A DNA stretch of 64,000 bases from Aphis gossypii (lineage: Eukaryota > Arthropoda > Insecta > Hemiptera > Aphididae), in assembly GCF_020184175.1 (NCBI RefSeq), contig NC_065532.1, forward strand, positions 11,966,001 through 12,030,000, in the 5' to 3' direction. Positions 28,061 to 42,286 of this stretch are shown in pieces (positions within the stretch are counted from its first letter, which is position 1; the number at the start of each line of letters is the position of its first letter). The notes beneath the pieces are model-generated. The model was not told the origin of the DNA. It worked only from the letters and a program-made list of their open reading frames with translations, and did not search any database. Made by a program: the position numbers and the translations under genes.

Positions 28061-31000
28061 ATAATTTAAAATAATAATCGATTGAAAACTTTGACGTATT
28101 ATGTTATACTATTATGAATCTAGTTTTGCTATTTTATAGTATTTGTAGAAATATGTTATTGAATTTAAAGATGTTTAAGATGTAATTTAATTGATCTATA
28201 TTTTATAATAATAAAATATTTCATTATTCAAAGTAAAAATTATATCAATCTATTGTAATACTAAAAATAAAATAAAGAGCTTTAATAGCTAAATCTATAC
28301 TTAAAAAAACGTATTATTAAATATATTTAGTGATATAAGGTGACAAATCGTTTCTGCTGAGAATTGTTTTTTATAAACAATTGTTGTATAATTAAATTCA
28401 AATTTAATGAACCCGTAATAGTGATCCACTCGACATCTTAAATACACAGCAAAGCGGCACCCATTTGCTTTCCTTTTTCTAAATTAAATAGTAAATCTTT
28501 TTTAAAAATATGCTTTGTAATTTATTTTGCAAATACACATTCCTTAATCCAGCGTCATCACTTTTTACAGAAACTCATTTTTTTTTGCAATAGATATCTT
28601 AATAAAATTCTTAATCCTTGTAATAATTAGTAAAATTAGTTAAAGTAATTTTTATAAAATAAATAAAAAAATTAATATTAGGTTATTTGAAGAAAAATAT
28701 AAAATCACACTTGATTTCATAAAAAGTACTTTTTAATATATCGTGATCAGCAAGATTATAGCAAAATATGTGGTATTGTTCACAAGAAATGGAAGTTTAC
28801 CCAAAGTTTACAAAATTAAAAAAAATTCAATACCACATTATAAAAATAGTAAAATAAATATCCATAAACATGGTATAACTATAGTTTACAAGTTCACTTA
28901 AATTTTATATAAATATACGTTGACTACTATAACGACACATAAGATATTGTGATCTACACCATAATAATTTTACTCTATTTTATTGTATTATAATGAATGT
29001 GAACTACAAAGTTATGTTGGAAACGTTTTATTTAAGATTAATAAAAATTTATATTCTAGTAAAATATTTTATTAGGAATAATTTTCTGTTGTGTAAGCAA
29101 TTAAGCAAAATCATTATCATATTCATATGACTTTTAGGCCTTACGTACACTGATAAACGATTGAAGAGATTCTGATTTAATACTCTTGAGAGTAATTTTC
29201 AAGAATGTAATATTTATGATAATGTCACATCAGTGAATTCACATTTAATAGTGATAACGATTTTTGATTAATTAGTCCACCTTCGTTTAGGACTTTATGA
29301 AAATGAAAATAAAATTATTTTAAGTATTAAAAAGCTTTTAAAACTAATTAAAAGCGTTGATTATTTTTCTTTCATCGTTTTACCTCATTGTTTGAATAAG
29401 AGGAAAAATTTTACCCGAAAACAAATATTCTCTAGCTCTTACATTCAACCGTTATCGTTACTCTTGACATGACATTGTGTGCATGATGAATTTTTATTCT
29501 AGATTCGTTTGCGTGTTATTTTTAAGTATACGACATATAATCAAGACGGTTTAGGGGAAAAATGCTTACAAAGGTTTATCGAAATGGTAAAAAAAAAATA
29601 AAGTAACCACACAGGACCCTTTTTTGACCCTCATTATTATTTGGGTTTTACTCGTGTTTACATTTGTTTCAGGTACCTATCGTGTGGATTTTGCTGAAAC
29701 TACAAAGCTTAATTTATAATCATTTTTCAAAAAGTATAATTTTTAGAATAATCCTGTTTGAAAATTTTATGTTGCACGCTGAATATTCTATTTCTTTTTA
29801 ATGCATTTTGAATTGTGATTTTATTACAGAAAATTTTTAAAATGCAAGTAAACATGAGGTTGAATGTACAGTAATACTTAAGTAGACGTTTTAAGTAGCT
29901 TGCACACATTAAACATTATTGTGATCATAAAATAAATCTGAAAATTAAATGCCTATTTTCACTAAAATAACTAAGAAATTTTGAAAGGAGGTTGTATTCT
30001 ACTTTTAAGGATTTAAACTCATTTTACTTTTTAATAATAATTGTAGTTACATAAACTGTAGTCACCTTTTAACAAATACAAATCTTTCAAATTTTTAGTT
30101 AAATCTATACCATTAAGTTAATTATTATGTTTTAAATTAAATTTAATTAAATTATAATTTTGGCATAGTCATTCAAATTGAAATCGCTTTTTTCTAAATT
30201 TATCTATTCTTCTAATAATATTATAGTTATATAATAAAAATTAAAAAACAAATAAAGTAATAATAAGATATAGAATTTAAAAAACGTACAAAAATTTAAA
30301 ATATTTTTGACGACTTATTATAATTATTATTTTTATTAACTTTCTCAAATAGTACTTATACATATAATTTTCTCTAAAAAAGGTAAAAACCGTTTGTTGG
30401 GTGAATACAAGGTACAAATGCATTATGTTAAATTTTCTTTGTACCACACGACCCTACAGTCGTATAAAGTTTAGTCTAAGACCTGCTATAGTTAAATTGT
30501 TCCAAGTAAGTAGATGTGTAATTTAAATATATAATATACGGATTGAATTCCTCTCCCTCCCAATAAAAAACAAAAAACAAACAAAAATACAACGATACTA
30601 TCAACTATTTAATTGTTTTAAAACACGCAAATTAATTTTTAACGTACCTAATAATTTTTAAAAATAAAATAAAATAAAATAACAACAACAAGTTCCATCA
30701 AGAACGGTAATCTAAATATAATTTTACTCACTTGATGTCGTACGCGAAGCGTGTTTAATGAGTACCAAGTCACTAACAACCAATAAAACTTCCGCTGAAG
30801 TGAAACAATTTAGTTTTGATGATAAACTTATTTTATCGAGGTACACCCGTGACTGTTAGTTTTCCAAGTCTTAGTCGAACACAACAATTAAAACTAAATA
30901 ATAATTATGTATTTAAAAAATGTTTGTGCCGAATAAAATATTAGTCTTATTTTTTTTTTTTTATTAACTGTTACGAAAATGATTAAAAACAGTTTTCATT

Positions 31001-34000
31001 GTTTTGCCGTATATTTGTTGTTACCAAATAGTTAATCCAAATAATATGCGTTTTCAACGAACTAATACGGAATAAACTGAAACTGTTTGACATTGTTGTT
31101 ATTTCGAATCCGGGATCATTTATTTTCTTTAGGAAACATCAAAGTCATTTAGTTTAGAATGTATGACGTATACATATTTAATGTGTTATATGCAAACACC
31201 GATAAATAATTTAAACACTAAAAGTGAAAGCAAGTCTTGGTAAAGTTGAAGGGTTAACTAGCGTTTTAAAGTCTAATAAATAAATATCTATAAAAATAAT
31301 ATATTTTTGTATATTTTATTACTGTTATCCGAAATACAATAAAATGATTATAAAATTTTGTTTTTTTTTGTAAGCATATTTTTCTATTTTATTGTAAATG
31401 TGATACATTATAAACATTTTAAATAGAGTAAAATTGTTTTCATTAATAACACTATTCATAAGACGATAAAATGTCTATTGGATTTATTTAGCAAAATTAA
31501 TATTCTCTTTAATATTATTATTCTTCCTTCAAAAGTGCACTTATAGTAATAATGACAAAATTTTAATTTTTTTTTATTTAAATTATTTAAATCCGCTTAT
31601 TTGTTTTTTCATTAATTCTAAGATGAAATTGCTTTGTAATTATTCTGAATAATAATAATAATTATATTGCACTAAATACGTAATATTTTTCCCGTAGATG
31701 TCACGGCAGTTTTTTCGAGAGCTTTAAGTTCGCCTCGCAGTATTTAACACCTTTAATATATTCAAAATATTCATCACTTTCTACAAACCATTATCTTTTT
31801 ATAAAGGCCAACTTATTGCTTAAGTAAAAATTAACTTAATAGATATTACATATACCTTCTTAAAGAATATGACACATAAGTAATTTTTTTAAAATTATAA
31901 AAAAAAAAAAAATTATATGATTATAATATTATATAAAATCGTAATAATATTTTATAATTATAGTTTTTTCTACATTAGTATAAGTTAAGCATTTAGGTAG
32001 TAGTTTTATAAGTACTGTTTATATATAGCAATTTACGTACTCAGAATTTACAAAAAGTTAGAAATTTCAAAATAAAATAATGCACAATTTTATAAGATAA
32101 TGCATTAAGAATACTCATTCATATGGTTTCATGTAATACATGTAATAACAAATTAATTTTATAATTTTTTAATTTAGTTTTGAAGTTATACTTAAATATC
32201 ATGATTAGAAATTCTTAAGAAATTGTGTATTAATAGAGAAGTATACTACAATTTTTTTACAAATTTTTTTACAGTACATATATTATTTTATTCGATATAT
32301 TCTATATATATATTTTTTTAGTTTTGATGTATCTTATTCAAAAGAGAAAAGAGTAATTTTTCAATTATTCAAATTTTACACTATACTTTCATAAATTAAA
32401 AAATGCTTGATAAATTTATAAAAAATTATAATATTTTTAAATTACCATATCCCTTATTTCTGAAATAAATATAACCGTGCAGGTAATTCTTTTAAAGCAG
32501 AAAGTTAAATAACTATAATAATATTATGTTCAATGAATTTTGATTTTGAAAGGGAATAAGCCATTTAAAGAACAAAAGTTTGTATCTCCACAGTACACTC
32601 TTTAGATAGTACAAAAAAAATCGTCTATACTTCAATATATTATAATAGTTCTTTAAATATATTTAAAAAATTATAATTTTGAATAGCATTAACAAAGAAG
32701 AAAAATGGTTAAGCTGCTTTGTGAATCCCCTTAATATAAAGTATATAAATTCTACTATTAAATGATAAAACAACATATATAAATATATTTATTAATAATT
32801 AATCTATACGAAAGTTGCACAATAACCTAGTATAATAGAGTATGTATTGTGAGTTGGGTATGAAAGAGGATGCTTAAGAAATCATTATTAGCAATAATTA
32901 ACTTGAATAATTTTTTTAGATTTTGGTATGAATTTATTGAATTTATTTTATCATACGGTTGAATATTATAATATTTGTAACAGGTCAAGAAATTACTTCT
33001 CTTTTAAATGGAACTGAAGATTTGTTAGTAGTAATCCTTAGGATGGAAAGATCCTTATTCTTTTATAGGGGGATTTTGATGAGTTTAAAGTTCCTTATGA
33101 AATTGTGTTTAAAGTATAAGTACTTCTTCATCAATAGTTGCCTTGCTAAAATAATTATGCAGAGTTAGGTTAGAGTTATATGATTAAAGTTGAATATTAG
33201 AAAGTCATTGAAGTATTATTTTTGTAACTTCGTATTTTTTTTTTTTTTTGTATTATTAGATTTATTTTTCCTTCACCTCAATGTTGCAGTCCAATAAAAT
33301 ATAAATGGTGAATATAATTCAATATTTTATTAATAAAAAAAAAAATCTCTGATAGTTTAATTTAATGTTCTAATTTAATAACAAAATGAATGTAAACGAA
33401 AAGAATATTAAATAAATAAAATGTAAAATGGTTATATATATATATATATTTGTAGGTAATGAAATATTTTAATATAATCACTTTTTAGTTTTTACAGCTA
33501 TTATAAAAATGTTCTTACTGCAGAACAGGTTCTTCATTTATATGCACTTAAAAGTGTTTAGTGATATTAATAAGTTAGATTAAAATTGATTAATGTAGCA
33601 AAGTAAATTTAGAATTAACTATCATTTGCATAAAGTGTCAACTGTATTATTGTTTTATTTACTTATATAAATCGTGTTTTATAAATGTATACAACATCGA
33701 TATAATTAGATTTTTTTGTAAACTATAGTAGATGAATAAATAATGAATTGTAATCATTAATTCATAATTGTAATTTTTTATAACACAATAAATTCAATAG
33801 TTTATGGAATATATTTGATTCTTAACAAATATAAATAGAGTATACGATATAAGCTATAAGTTATTATTATGGACTTGAGTGCATGATTTAAAAATTTTTA
33901 CTTTATTTCAAAGCAAATAATTTTTAATTTATATTGTTTATAAAATATTTGGGTATTCTTTTATTATTCTTTTTTTGATGAATATACAAAAGTTTATTTT

Positions 34001-34830
34001 TAAAAATAATGCAGTTGTATATTAAATTATTCAAGTAATCAAGAAATATTAAAATTATTACCTAGTTTACATAAAATCTATCAATTGCTTAAAACGCATT
34101 TCACGGATAATTTTTGCGTACTTTATTTTATGATAGTTTCGTGTGTGTGTAAAATAATATTAAAAGAGATGCAATTTTTATGTACTAAATAAATTCATGT
34201 ATTACGAATTTAATATGATGATATAATAATATATCATTGTATATTTTATATACAATTGTTACATTTATCTGATCCGGATAAAGACCTATACAATATTGTA
34301 AGTTTTCAATGATGATTTTTTTCCTAGAAAACATTTTAAATGCTAAATTGAATAAAATAAAAACATTTTTAGAAGTCGGAAAAAGACTTCATCATATTTT
34401 TTTTTGACATGTGCGTAATTTGATCGACAATAAATAAATTGATTACAGAATATTATACAGCAATTTACGAGATTGAAACGTTCATTGTTTTCTCAAACAA
34501 GACGTTTTATCAGGACATATACTCCTATATGTATATCATGTACAATATATGTACATATATATTTTTTACCTACATCATATGCTTTCGCATATAATTTGTA
34601 TTATGTTCTGATCTGAAAGAATTTACGTATCGAGAAAACGTCTTCAGTGTAATGGCCTGCAGATACAAATACGAAATCTTGTATACTTTACAATAAAATT
34701 CAGTTCGATGAAATTCTTTTCGTATATATATATATTTTTTTTGAATTCGTATTATAACGAAGAGTACAAATTAAACTAATATTATGGTCTCCTGCAAAAT
34801 AAATGTAATATAGGAATTTAATTTGTATTA
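28061..34830. other. AT-rich intergenic or intronic DNA, nothing firm
   Basis: No supported exons. An open frame at 32959-33168 has no recognised homology. Simple-sequence tracts occur, including (AAAAT)n at about 30660-30680 and (TA)n at about 33434-33450. Confidence 0.6.
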
Positions 34831-34839
34831 ACTCCGCGA

Positions 34840-35542
34840 CTCGTCCCCCCCACAGCAGTTGTATGACGTCATGTGCACAAGGTACGAGCGTGAACTAACC
34901 TAACCGCTAAGCCCCCAGTCCCTATCATTATATCGCCGGATCGAGTCTGACGCGTTGTTCCGCGTACAGCCGAGTCGTCGTCGCAACTTGCGTTTAATAT
35001 AATAAATTATATATATCGTTGCGCACGCGCAAGTGCAGTTGGTCGGACGGGAAACGGGGTGGGAAGGGGATGTGATGTATGACGCGTCGCGACGGGAAGG
35101 TGGGAAAGGAAAAAAATAAATGAGATATTTACGGCAACAAATGAAACTGTCGCGAAAGGTATATAATCCCTAGACACCACCATATTATATACGTATACCC
35201 ATCTCGGCTCCATACCTCCCCCTCAAAAAAAAAAAAAAAAAACAACCCATCATTTCACTACCTCCATAAACGCACATATCACTGAACCCTGCACGTTCCC
35301 GCGTGTACGGATTTTATCATAGATTATATTATATACATACACGATATTACGCACGCACTAGCTCGCACGCACACGTGTTTTCTTAATACCTGCGACGGAC
35401 GGCCTTTAAATCCTCAAGAGCGTCTTCTCTTCGAACGGTACGTTCCGTTCTTCTGAATCGTCTTTCGTCACACGTCCGAGCTTGTAGTAGTTGATACCAC
35501 AGTAATAATCAACAGTAGTGACAAAACGTGCGCATAAAACAA
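34840..35542 (+). promoter_or_regulatory. CpG-rich promoter island with CRE and NRF1-like palindromes; candidate first exon
   Basis: GC and CpG rise sharply from 34.84 kb. A full CRE palindrome TGACGTCA lies at 34864-34871 and an NRF1-like palindrome TGCGCACGCGCA at 35020-35031. Downstream, at 35.4-35.54 kb, a GC-rich patch (GAACGGTACGTTCCGTTC) ends at the donor ACAA|GTAAGC (exon end 35542, plus strand). No long reading frame runs into the donor, so a non-coding first exon is inferred. The open frames in the island look like by-products of its composition. Confidence 0.5.
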
Positions 35543-38500
35543 GTAAGCAATTGGGATTGTTCGTTTTCGTTTTTACAGCCGTGAAGTTGTGGACGCAAAC
35601 TGCACAAGCGAGGGGTAGATGTGCTACACAAATTGAGTATCCACTAATAAACTTATATGATAATTTCGTGGTTTTTAGAATAATGAAGTATTCTTATATT
35701 GCTTATACATGTCTGCGAACGAATACTCGTATCTTTCTATCAATAAATGATTAGATTAATTTTATCGATAACCTAATGCAGTTTATTAGATTATCGTCAA
35801 AAAATATTTTAAATAAAATACATCCATATTGGTATTAGTTTATCTAAATGTCCGACCGTCGTTGACTTTTGATGAATATGTTTTTCGACATAAATTTCAC
35901 TATTATTTTATCGAACTTTGAGACAAAACTATTAAAGCGCTTTCCGAAATTATTACTGACGGCTAACCAAGAGAGTTGTTGTAGATACGTGAGCAGGTGT
36001 TTGTTAGCTACGGTGTGTCGAAAACATCCAAAAGAGGTGAACAGCTTAAATAGATGAAAAACATGTAGTAAAACATGAATGACAATTTAAAAACTGTCTG
36101 TCGTTCGACATGCAAACGATACGTATTGTAAGACGGCGCTTAGGTTATGCAATATTGATACATTCACGTGTACGTGGACGGCGGACGGCGACAAATCGTA
36201 GTAAGAAGATTGTGTGCTCGGAATATTCGTTGTTGTAGTAGTATAGTAAAGCAAAGTAGTTGCCAAGATAGTTTCCAAAGTAGTTTTGGCCAAATAGAAT
36301 TTCATCCAAAGTCGATTAATCAAAATCAACCTTAAACATTTTTAAAATGTACTATTTGGTCCATCGTAAGTTTTAATTATACTGTAGCTAAAAAACAATG
36401 AGTGTATTTTCATAAATATTTTTTTATGAACGTTTGAAATTTAAGTTAGTGTGAAAATGAATATTTACGGGTAAAAATAATTATTTTTTGGTCAAACAAT
36501 TTTCTCTGGTTAGGGGGGAGGGGTTAATGAGTCCAACATTTTTTTTAATTCTAAAATTTTATTAGTACTTAATAATATAAAAAAAATATTTGTAATAATC
36601 CACTTACTGTGTTTAAAATTAATGTACATTGACCTGTTATACAATTTAATAGTAAAATTATTGTCTACGATCTAACTTTTAACATGGGATTTTTTAATGT
36701 TTTTAAATACGTTATGAGCGTTTTAAAATAATAAAATAATCTTACCTTTAAATTCAATAATATATCATTAAGAATAATAGTGTAAATAGTATATTCCGAT
36801 TGTAAAATATTGTTATGCTATGCGTTTGTAAAACAAAGATGACACATGTGAATACAATGTCCTTTTAACTTATAATACAAAATGTATATAAAATATAATA
36901 ATATATTTAATACATTTTTAAATAAAACGTATACAAATAAACTATATTAATAAAAATAAGTGATAATATTGTTCCTTTGGAATAGTAAACAATCACGAGA
37001 CCAACGTGAAAACTATCACGATGATAGTTTGGTTAGTTAAGTGCAAAACAGAAATTAATAAAAAATGAAAAACCCTCTAGAGTCTAGTCTAAAAGAACCT
37101 ATATAATGTATATTTTTCCCCTATTTAAAATGAACTTTGACTAGCACTTCGTAATCGTCAAGCTTGATGAAACACTGTTTTGAGAGTTAGAAAACCAAAA
37201 CAATTGAAAACAACTTGCCAGCTAAAGAACATGAATATGATCATTTTGCTATAAACAAAAATGTTTTCATCTTGTTTGTTTTATCTGTGTTATTTCGTTT
37301 CATATTATATTTTTTTTTCTATGAAGTACTTAGTGTTAGAAACAATATTATATTGAACAGCAAGTTTTATAAAGCTTTTGGCTTATAAAATAAAAGCAAG
37401 AAATAAGTAGACATCTTTATCATGGGCATGTATTTTTAATTATAAATCAGATTTTTTTTAGAAAATGATTTTTTTAAATAAAACAGCATACGAGTACATC
37501 AAAAAAGTATTTTTTTTTTTTAATTATTGTTATTTCGTTAGTTTAGATACTATTAATAACTGTCTATACACTAGATTATATTTTTATTATACTTGTTAAT
37601 AGTTTTGTATACTTTATTTGTACTAAATTATTATACACTAAATAATTAAATTATAATCATGTCAAGGGTGGTTCTGGGGGAATCTAGAGACTACTATTTC
37701 CCTCCTTCCTAAGACGGTAATAATTATAAAAACTGTGTATTGTTTAATAGAAAATTGTAAACAAAAAATATGTTTAGTTAGGAGTTGATCTGTACATAAT
37801 ATTATTTATACTTTGAATTATAAATAAATTATATTAATATAAAATATACCAATGGTATGCTATTATTATAAACTTAGCCTACTCCCCCAACCAAGTCTCT
37901 GGAGTTGCCCTTGAATATATTTATTTATTTTGTAGAAAATATCAGTAAATAATGATGCTATGATAATAACGTCGTCGTATAATAACATGTATAATCATAT
38001 ATTATTTCTAAATCGTTACGTACGATCGATGTTCAAAGTAAATCATATTTTAATACAACCATCATATTATTCTGTTAGTTTACAACCAAAATGACGTTTT
38101 TGCTTGTAATAATAAATAATAAATATACTAAAACGTGTAGTTATTTCTTGAATAATTCAGTTCTCAATAAAAAAAATATTGTGCCAAACAATATATATTA
38201 AATACGTAAATGTATTTTTTTGCACAAGATTATCATGAAATTATTCCAATGCTAATTGATAATTAAATTAATAATATGGAGAAAATATTTTGATTTTTTT
38301 TTTTGTTATATCATTCTTATTAATTATAAGTTCATTATAATTCATATTAAATTTTCGTTACGTTTACATTTTAAAACGGTAAAATTAAGTCATGGACATT
38401 TTAAATAATTATTAACGAATAATAAATGTTAATACATACAATTAATTAAAAACAGAAGTTAGATATTTAACTTTAAAATCTTAAAATTGAAAACCGAATT

Positions 38501-39440
38501 AATTTAACGATAGAAAGAAACACAAAAACACAAAACAATTAATATCAAAATATTTTGAATTTATCAAAACTATAGCAACAAAATTTAAATGTTTTATTTT
38601 AACTACAAACTGGAATAACAATTAATTAAAATTGTGTTAAGTTATGAGATTTAAATAAATGTATCTACCTCTAATTGTATTTAAAAAAGTATTTTCTATT
38701 AACCAAAAAAATCTAAAAAAAATGTATTCAATTAAAATAAGAAACATATATTTATAGACACTGTCTTTGGTTTTTTCGTTTCATTATTCATTGTTTGTAC
38801 TTTGTATAAGATGCTGATAAAGTTATATGTTAACTTAATTACCATAAAGCACTAAAAGTACGCAAAATAAATTAGTTAGTGTGAGTATATCATGTCATAG
38901 TATAACTCTATATAAGTAACACTATTTTGTTTGTTTTGTTTTCAACAAAAATATTATATAAACAATAAACTATACAGGTAGGTACTGAGAATGAAAAAAT
39001 GCATGTTGTTTATGTGTACTTACACGTCATGGTAAAATTAGTTATTACTTTGAACTTGTACTTTATCAAATGTTAAATCTACAGCTACTTTAAATTATTT
39101 CATTTTTTTTTTTTTTTTTAGTAACATCAATAATATCATAATATAATCCTAATGTTCGTGAATAATTATTGTTGCTTAAGTCGTATTATCATTATGATAA
39201 CATAATTATTTTATTTGTGATGTCGTTTTTTCGTGTCTTTTTATCAAATCAACGGCAACGATACAGTCGCACGAAAAAAGATTTAGAATCATCCATATAT
39301 TTTTATATCGCGTCGATCACGAGAAATATTTATAGCGCAGCGTCGTTTGTCATAGGTGTACCTATCATTCGGTATTTTAGCGATAGTCGTACGTTGAAAA
39401 ATACTTTTTTATTTTTGTTTCGAAAACGCTTATAATTGAT
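35543..39440. other. AT-rich interval between promoter islands
   Basis: No gene is supported. A minor GC patch lies at 36.09-36.2 kb. A pair of inverted GC-richer segments at 37662-37914 is listed separately. The open frame at 39169-39435 ends inside the next island and has no recognisable domain. Confidence 0.5.
37662..37914. repeat. Possible small DNA-transposon relic with TCAAGGG ends
   Basis: TCAAGGG (37662-37668) and CCCTTGA (37908-37914) are inverted ends. Both flanks carry matching GC-rich words internally (GGGGGA...AGAGACT on the left; AGTCTCTGG and TCCCCC on the right), although spacing differs. There is no clear target-site duplication. It is probably a decayed MITE. Confidence 0.35.
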
Positions 39441-40340
39441 TTTGCATAATGTCATTCATCATATCCAATACGCGTGTAGTGCCTACCTACTGCAGTAGCG
39501 GGAGAAGGAGCGATAAAATAATATATATTATAGTTTGCCACGGCGGATAACAAATGCTATAAAATATTATGTCACAATAGTGTAAAGTGCTATACAGAGT
39601 GTTATGGAGGATTATTCGTGTTGAATATTCGACCGCATCTGTGAGAAGTTACCTGACGGGCGGATGATAGTGGCGGAAGTCTGTCACTGTCGCGAGACGA
39701 CGACTGGCATACAATGTGGAGCGGTGCTGTCGGGCCGGAGGTGTAGAACGTAAGTGCGATATAATAATATATAATATTATCATAAAAATATTGAATGTTT
39801 TCTTTTTTCTTTTCATGCACACGCACACACACACGCCTGTGATACGTACATAATATAAAATATAATATAATATACGTATTACGTATATATGGAGGCATAA
39901 TCTATGCGGCGCACGGAGGCAAGTGGTTATGGAATTTAGGTTCGTCGATACCGCCGTTTTCTAAACACCTCTGCGGCAGTGCAGGTGCTCACACTATATA
40001 TACGTACGGGTATTATAATACTCTATTACATTGCCGTTTCAAAGGTCGATATCATCCGGCGGCACCGTCTCGTGCCGTGTCAATTCAAATAACGGCTGAA
40101 TACTAAACGGTGCTCTACGCAGTGTACTTCCGTATTATATACGTATACATTATATGTGTGCGTACATGTGTGTAATCAAAATATTATCAACAATTCGACA
40201 CGACAATAAGGCGTTTTTGAAATCCGATCACGTTTTTAATATTTTCACCCGACCCTAATCACCCACGTCACCGCACCGCCACCGCCGTCACGGCCGTCCG
40301 TCACTATCACGCGGACTCCTGAGAACAATTTTTTTTTTTT
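39441..40340 (+). promoter_or_regulatory. GC-rich island with strong donor; candidate alternative first exon
   Basis: From about 39.47 to 40.33 kb GC content is far above background, with runs such as GCACCGCCACCGCCGTCACGG at 40.27 kb. A near-perfect donor GTAGAAC|GTAAGTGCG lies on the plus strand (exon end 39749). The only ATGs upstream of it (39604, and ATGTGGAGCGG at about 39714) open short frames that stop before the donor. This fits a non-coding first exon. (CA)n tracts lie at 39815-39835. Minus-strand open frames through the island are considered by-products. Confidence 0.45.
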
Positions 40341-41520
40341 TTTTTTACTCATACGAGTATTATTATTCCGATCTATCAAGAGTAAGCGGAGGAAAAAAAA
40401 CTTTTACACGAAATTTAATAATAAGTAATATCAAAAACGCCATAAATAAGATTCGAAAACAAACGAAAAAATATACTTACAAGGCCGGTCACGTAACTCG
40501 TAGATTTTTAGATAACTAATCAGAAATATATTATATATATATATATAAATCTATATATAAATATATTTATTAATGTTATTTTTTTCAAATTTTTCAGCAG
40601 ATCTATTAGATCCATATGCGGTGATGAATTATTTTTTGATTTCCAGTAAATACCTATTCGATCACCGTCAAAACGGAACTATTAAAAAGATTATTAGACG
40701 TTTAATACCGATCTACCTTTTTGAATATTGGGAAACGCAGAAAACACCTTACACCGAAACAGATCGACTTTATTGTATGGTAGCTTTTTTCCTCCGATAA
40801 TTGAATTTTCAAATAAAATATATTACTTTGGCAATGCATGAACTAGTAACTAAACGTTAAGTATTTAATAGTTTAATAGTGAGTTAATGGTCCCTTAAAC
40901 ATGATTTAGTGTCTAATATTATTGGTCTTTTAAATTGAATCGACCCATTGAATTAATCTGTTTTTCATGAAACTCGGAATAAGTTAAACAATTAATAATA
41001 ATAGAGAATATAAATAGCTGGTATATGTAACATTGACTAGAAATTAAAATATTGTTTTTTTAAATTTTATAAAAAATAATTTTACTCGAAGATCTGCATT
41101 GGGTATACCTAGAAAAGATCACTGTTATAATATTTGCTCTATTTTATGAAATATTATGCTCTGTTGTCTATAAAATTTAAAACAAAATTAAATAACTATA
41201 ATAATAGCGATGGTGAACAACGATACTGAAAAAACGTATGAAACGATAAAAATCTATACGGATAATACGGATTAAAATTCTTTTAACAATAAGAAAAACA
41301 GAGCAAAAAATCGTCTGTTTATAATACGATTATAATATATAATGAAACGACAAGTTTGTTAATGTTAAAGTGATTTTTTTTTTTATCTTAGTTTGTTCAC
41401 AAGAAGTTAAACCATATTTTTAAAATCTTTTGAAACGGAACTGTTCTGAAGAATACTTAATATTACATAGGTCTTAAAAATATACATTTTACTAGAACCT
41501 TGAAAATTCATAGATTTGTA
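40341..41520. other. AT-rich spacer between islands
   Basis: An acceptor-like tract (TTTTTTTCAAATTTTTCAG) stands at about 40580-40599, before an open frame at 40573-40800. The frame has no recognisable domain and no donor at its end. Nothing else is visible. Confidence 0.45.
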
Positions 41521-41885
41521 CGTAACACGTCATGACGAGTGCGGTTAATCGTAGATGTACGGTATCTAACTACCGCTGTTAGACCGACCGACGTTAACGC
41601 GACGTTGTAAAAACAATTTTCAAATACTGAGGACTTTACGGCAAGTGATCACTTATTCTATATGTACCTAAACATTATTATGTCGTCCTCCCTGAACCGG
41701 CCAGTCTCTGCAATGTTTACGGGGCACAAAGGTTTAGTCTGGAACAACCACAAGACCGTCTAACGACGCACGCAGAAAACGTACTATCCGAGAATAAAAC
41801 GGTAAGTTAAGCAACCGCAAGAAGTAAATAATTCAAACAGAAATAATCTCTGTCGGTGAATACAATCAGTCCGCGGAAGCGGATC
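41521..41885 (+). promoter_or_regulatory. Third promoter island, with first-exon donor after 41801 and an initiator-like TCAGT
   Basis: The CpG-richer segment starts about 41.52 kb. A strong donor ACG|GTAAGTTAAG ends an inferred non-coding exon at 41801. Sixty-five bases further on, an arthropod initiator-like TCAGT (41866-41870) sits 16 nt before the ATG at 41886. This suggests two closely spaced alternative starts. Confidence 0.4.
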
Positions 41886-41921
41886 ATGTCGGAACGGAAT
41901 GCCGTGGCACCACCACAAAAG
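41886..41921 (+). CDS. Candidate 12-codon first coding exon of an unidentified plus-strand gene
   Basis: ATG at 41886 opens twelve codons (MSERNAVAPPQK) that run straight into a canonical donor AAAAG|GTAATGAG, leaving phase 0. It lies in a CpG-rich promoter-like island with an initiator-like TCAGT just upstream. Such tiny first exons before long introns are common in insect genes with several promoters, and three similar islands with donors precede it. I could not find the following exon in the window, so the product is unknown. The gene may continue to the right of 64 kb, which would place the DZIP1-like gene inside its intron. It could also be chance, because twelve codons are weak evidence. 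Confidence 0.35.
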
Positions 41922-42281
41922 GTAATGAGTGTATTCATAGAAGTGTTAATTAAATTCTAAGGGTAGATATTTATTTAAATAAAATAACAATATTACTGCT
42001 GACGTTTACCGAGCGAAAAAGGTTACACGGCTAGTGCGGGTGTAGAACGTGTTTTTAAATTATGGCGGAGTTTCGTGATTGCGTCATTTGTATTAGCATA
42101 TTTTATAATATGAGTGACAAACTGAACTACAACACTGTTGCGGAAACAGTACAAACTTTATTTCATACAAGATATATTAATCCAATGTTACATATTAATC
42201 CTACTGTATAAATCCAAATATTACAAATAGGTATATATACAATTTTATAAGTTTTATTTGTAAATATTATAACAAATAAGC

Positions 42282-42286
<5 letters not shown>

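Noticed and set aside
32959..33168. Open frame of 69 codons on the plus strand
   Set aside because: It reads like a possible decayed coding fragment, but no family is recognised and adjacent frames contain stops.
35007..35213. Minus-strand open frame across the CpG island
   Set aside because: GC-rich islands lack stop codons by composition; there is no homology, and the promoter interpretation explains the region better.
39602..39898. Two overlapping minus-strand frames (98 and 61 codons)
   Set aside because: One is the frame-shifted shadow of the other, both run through CA repeats, and a strong plus-strand donor lies in the same DNA.
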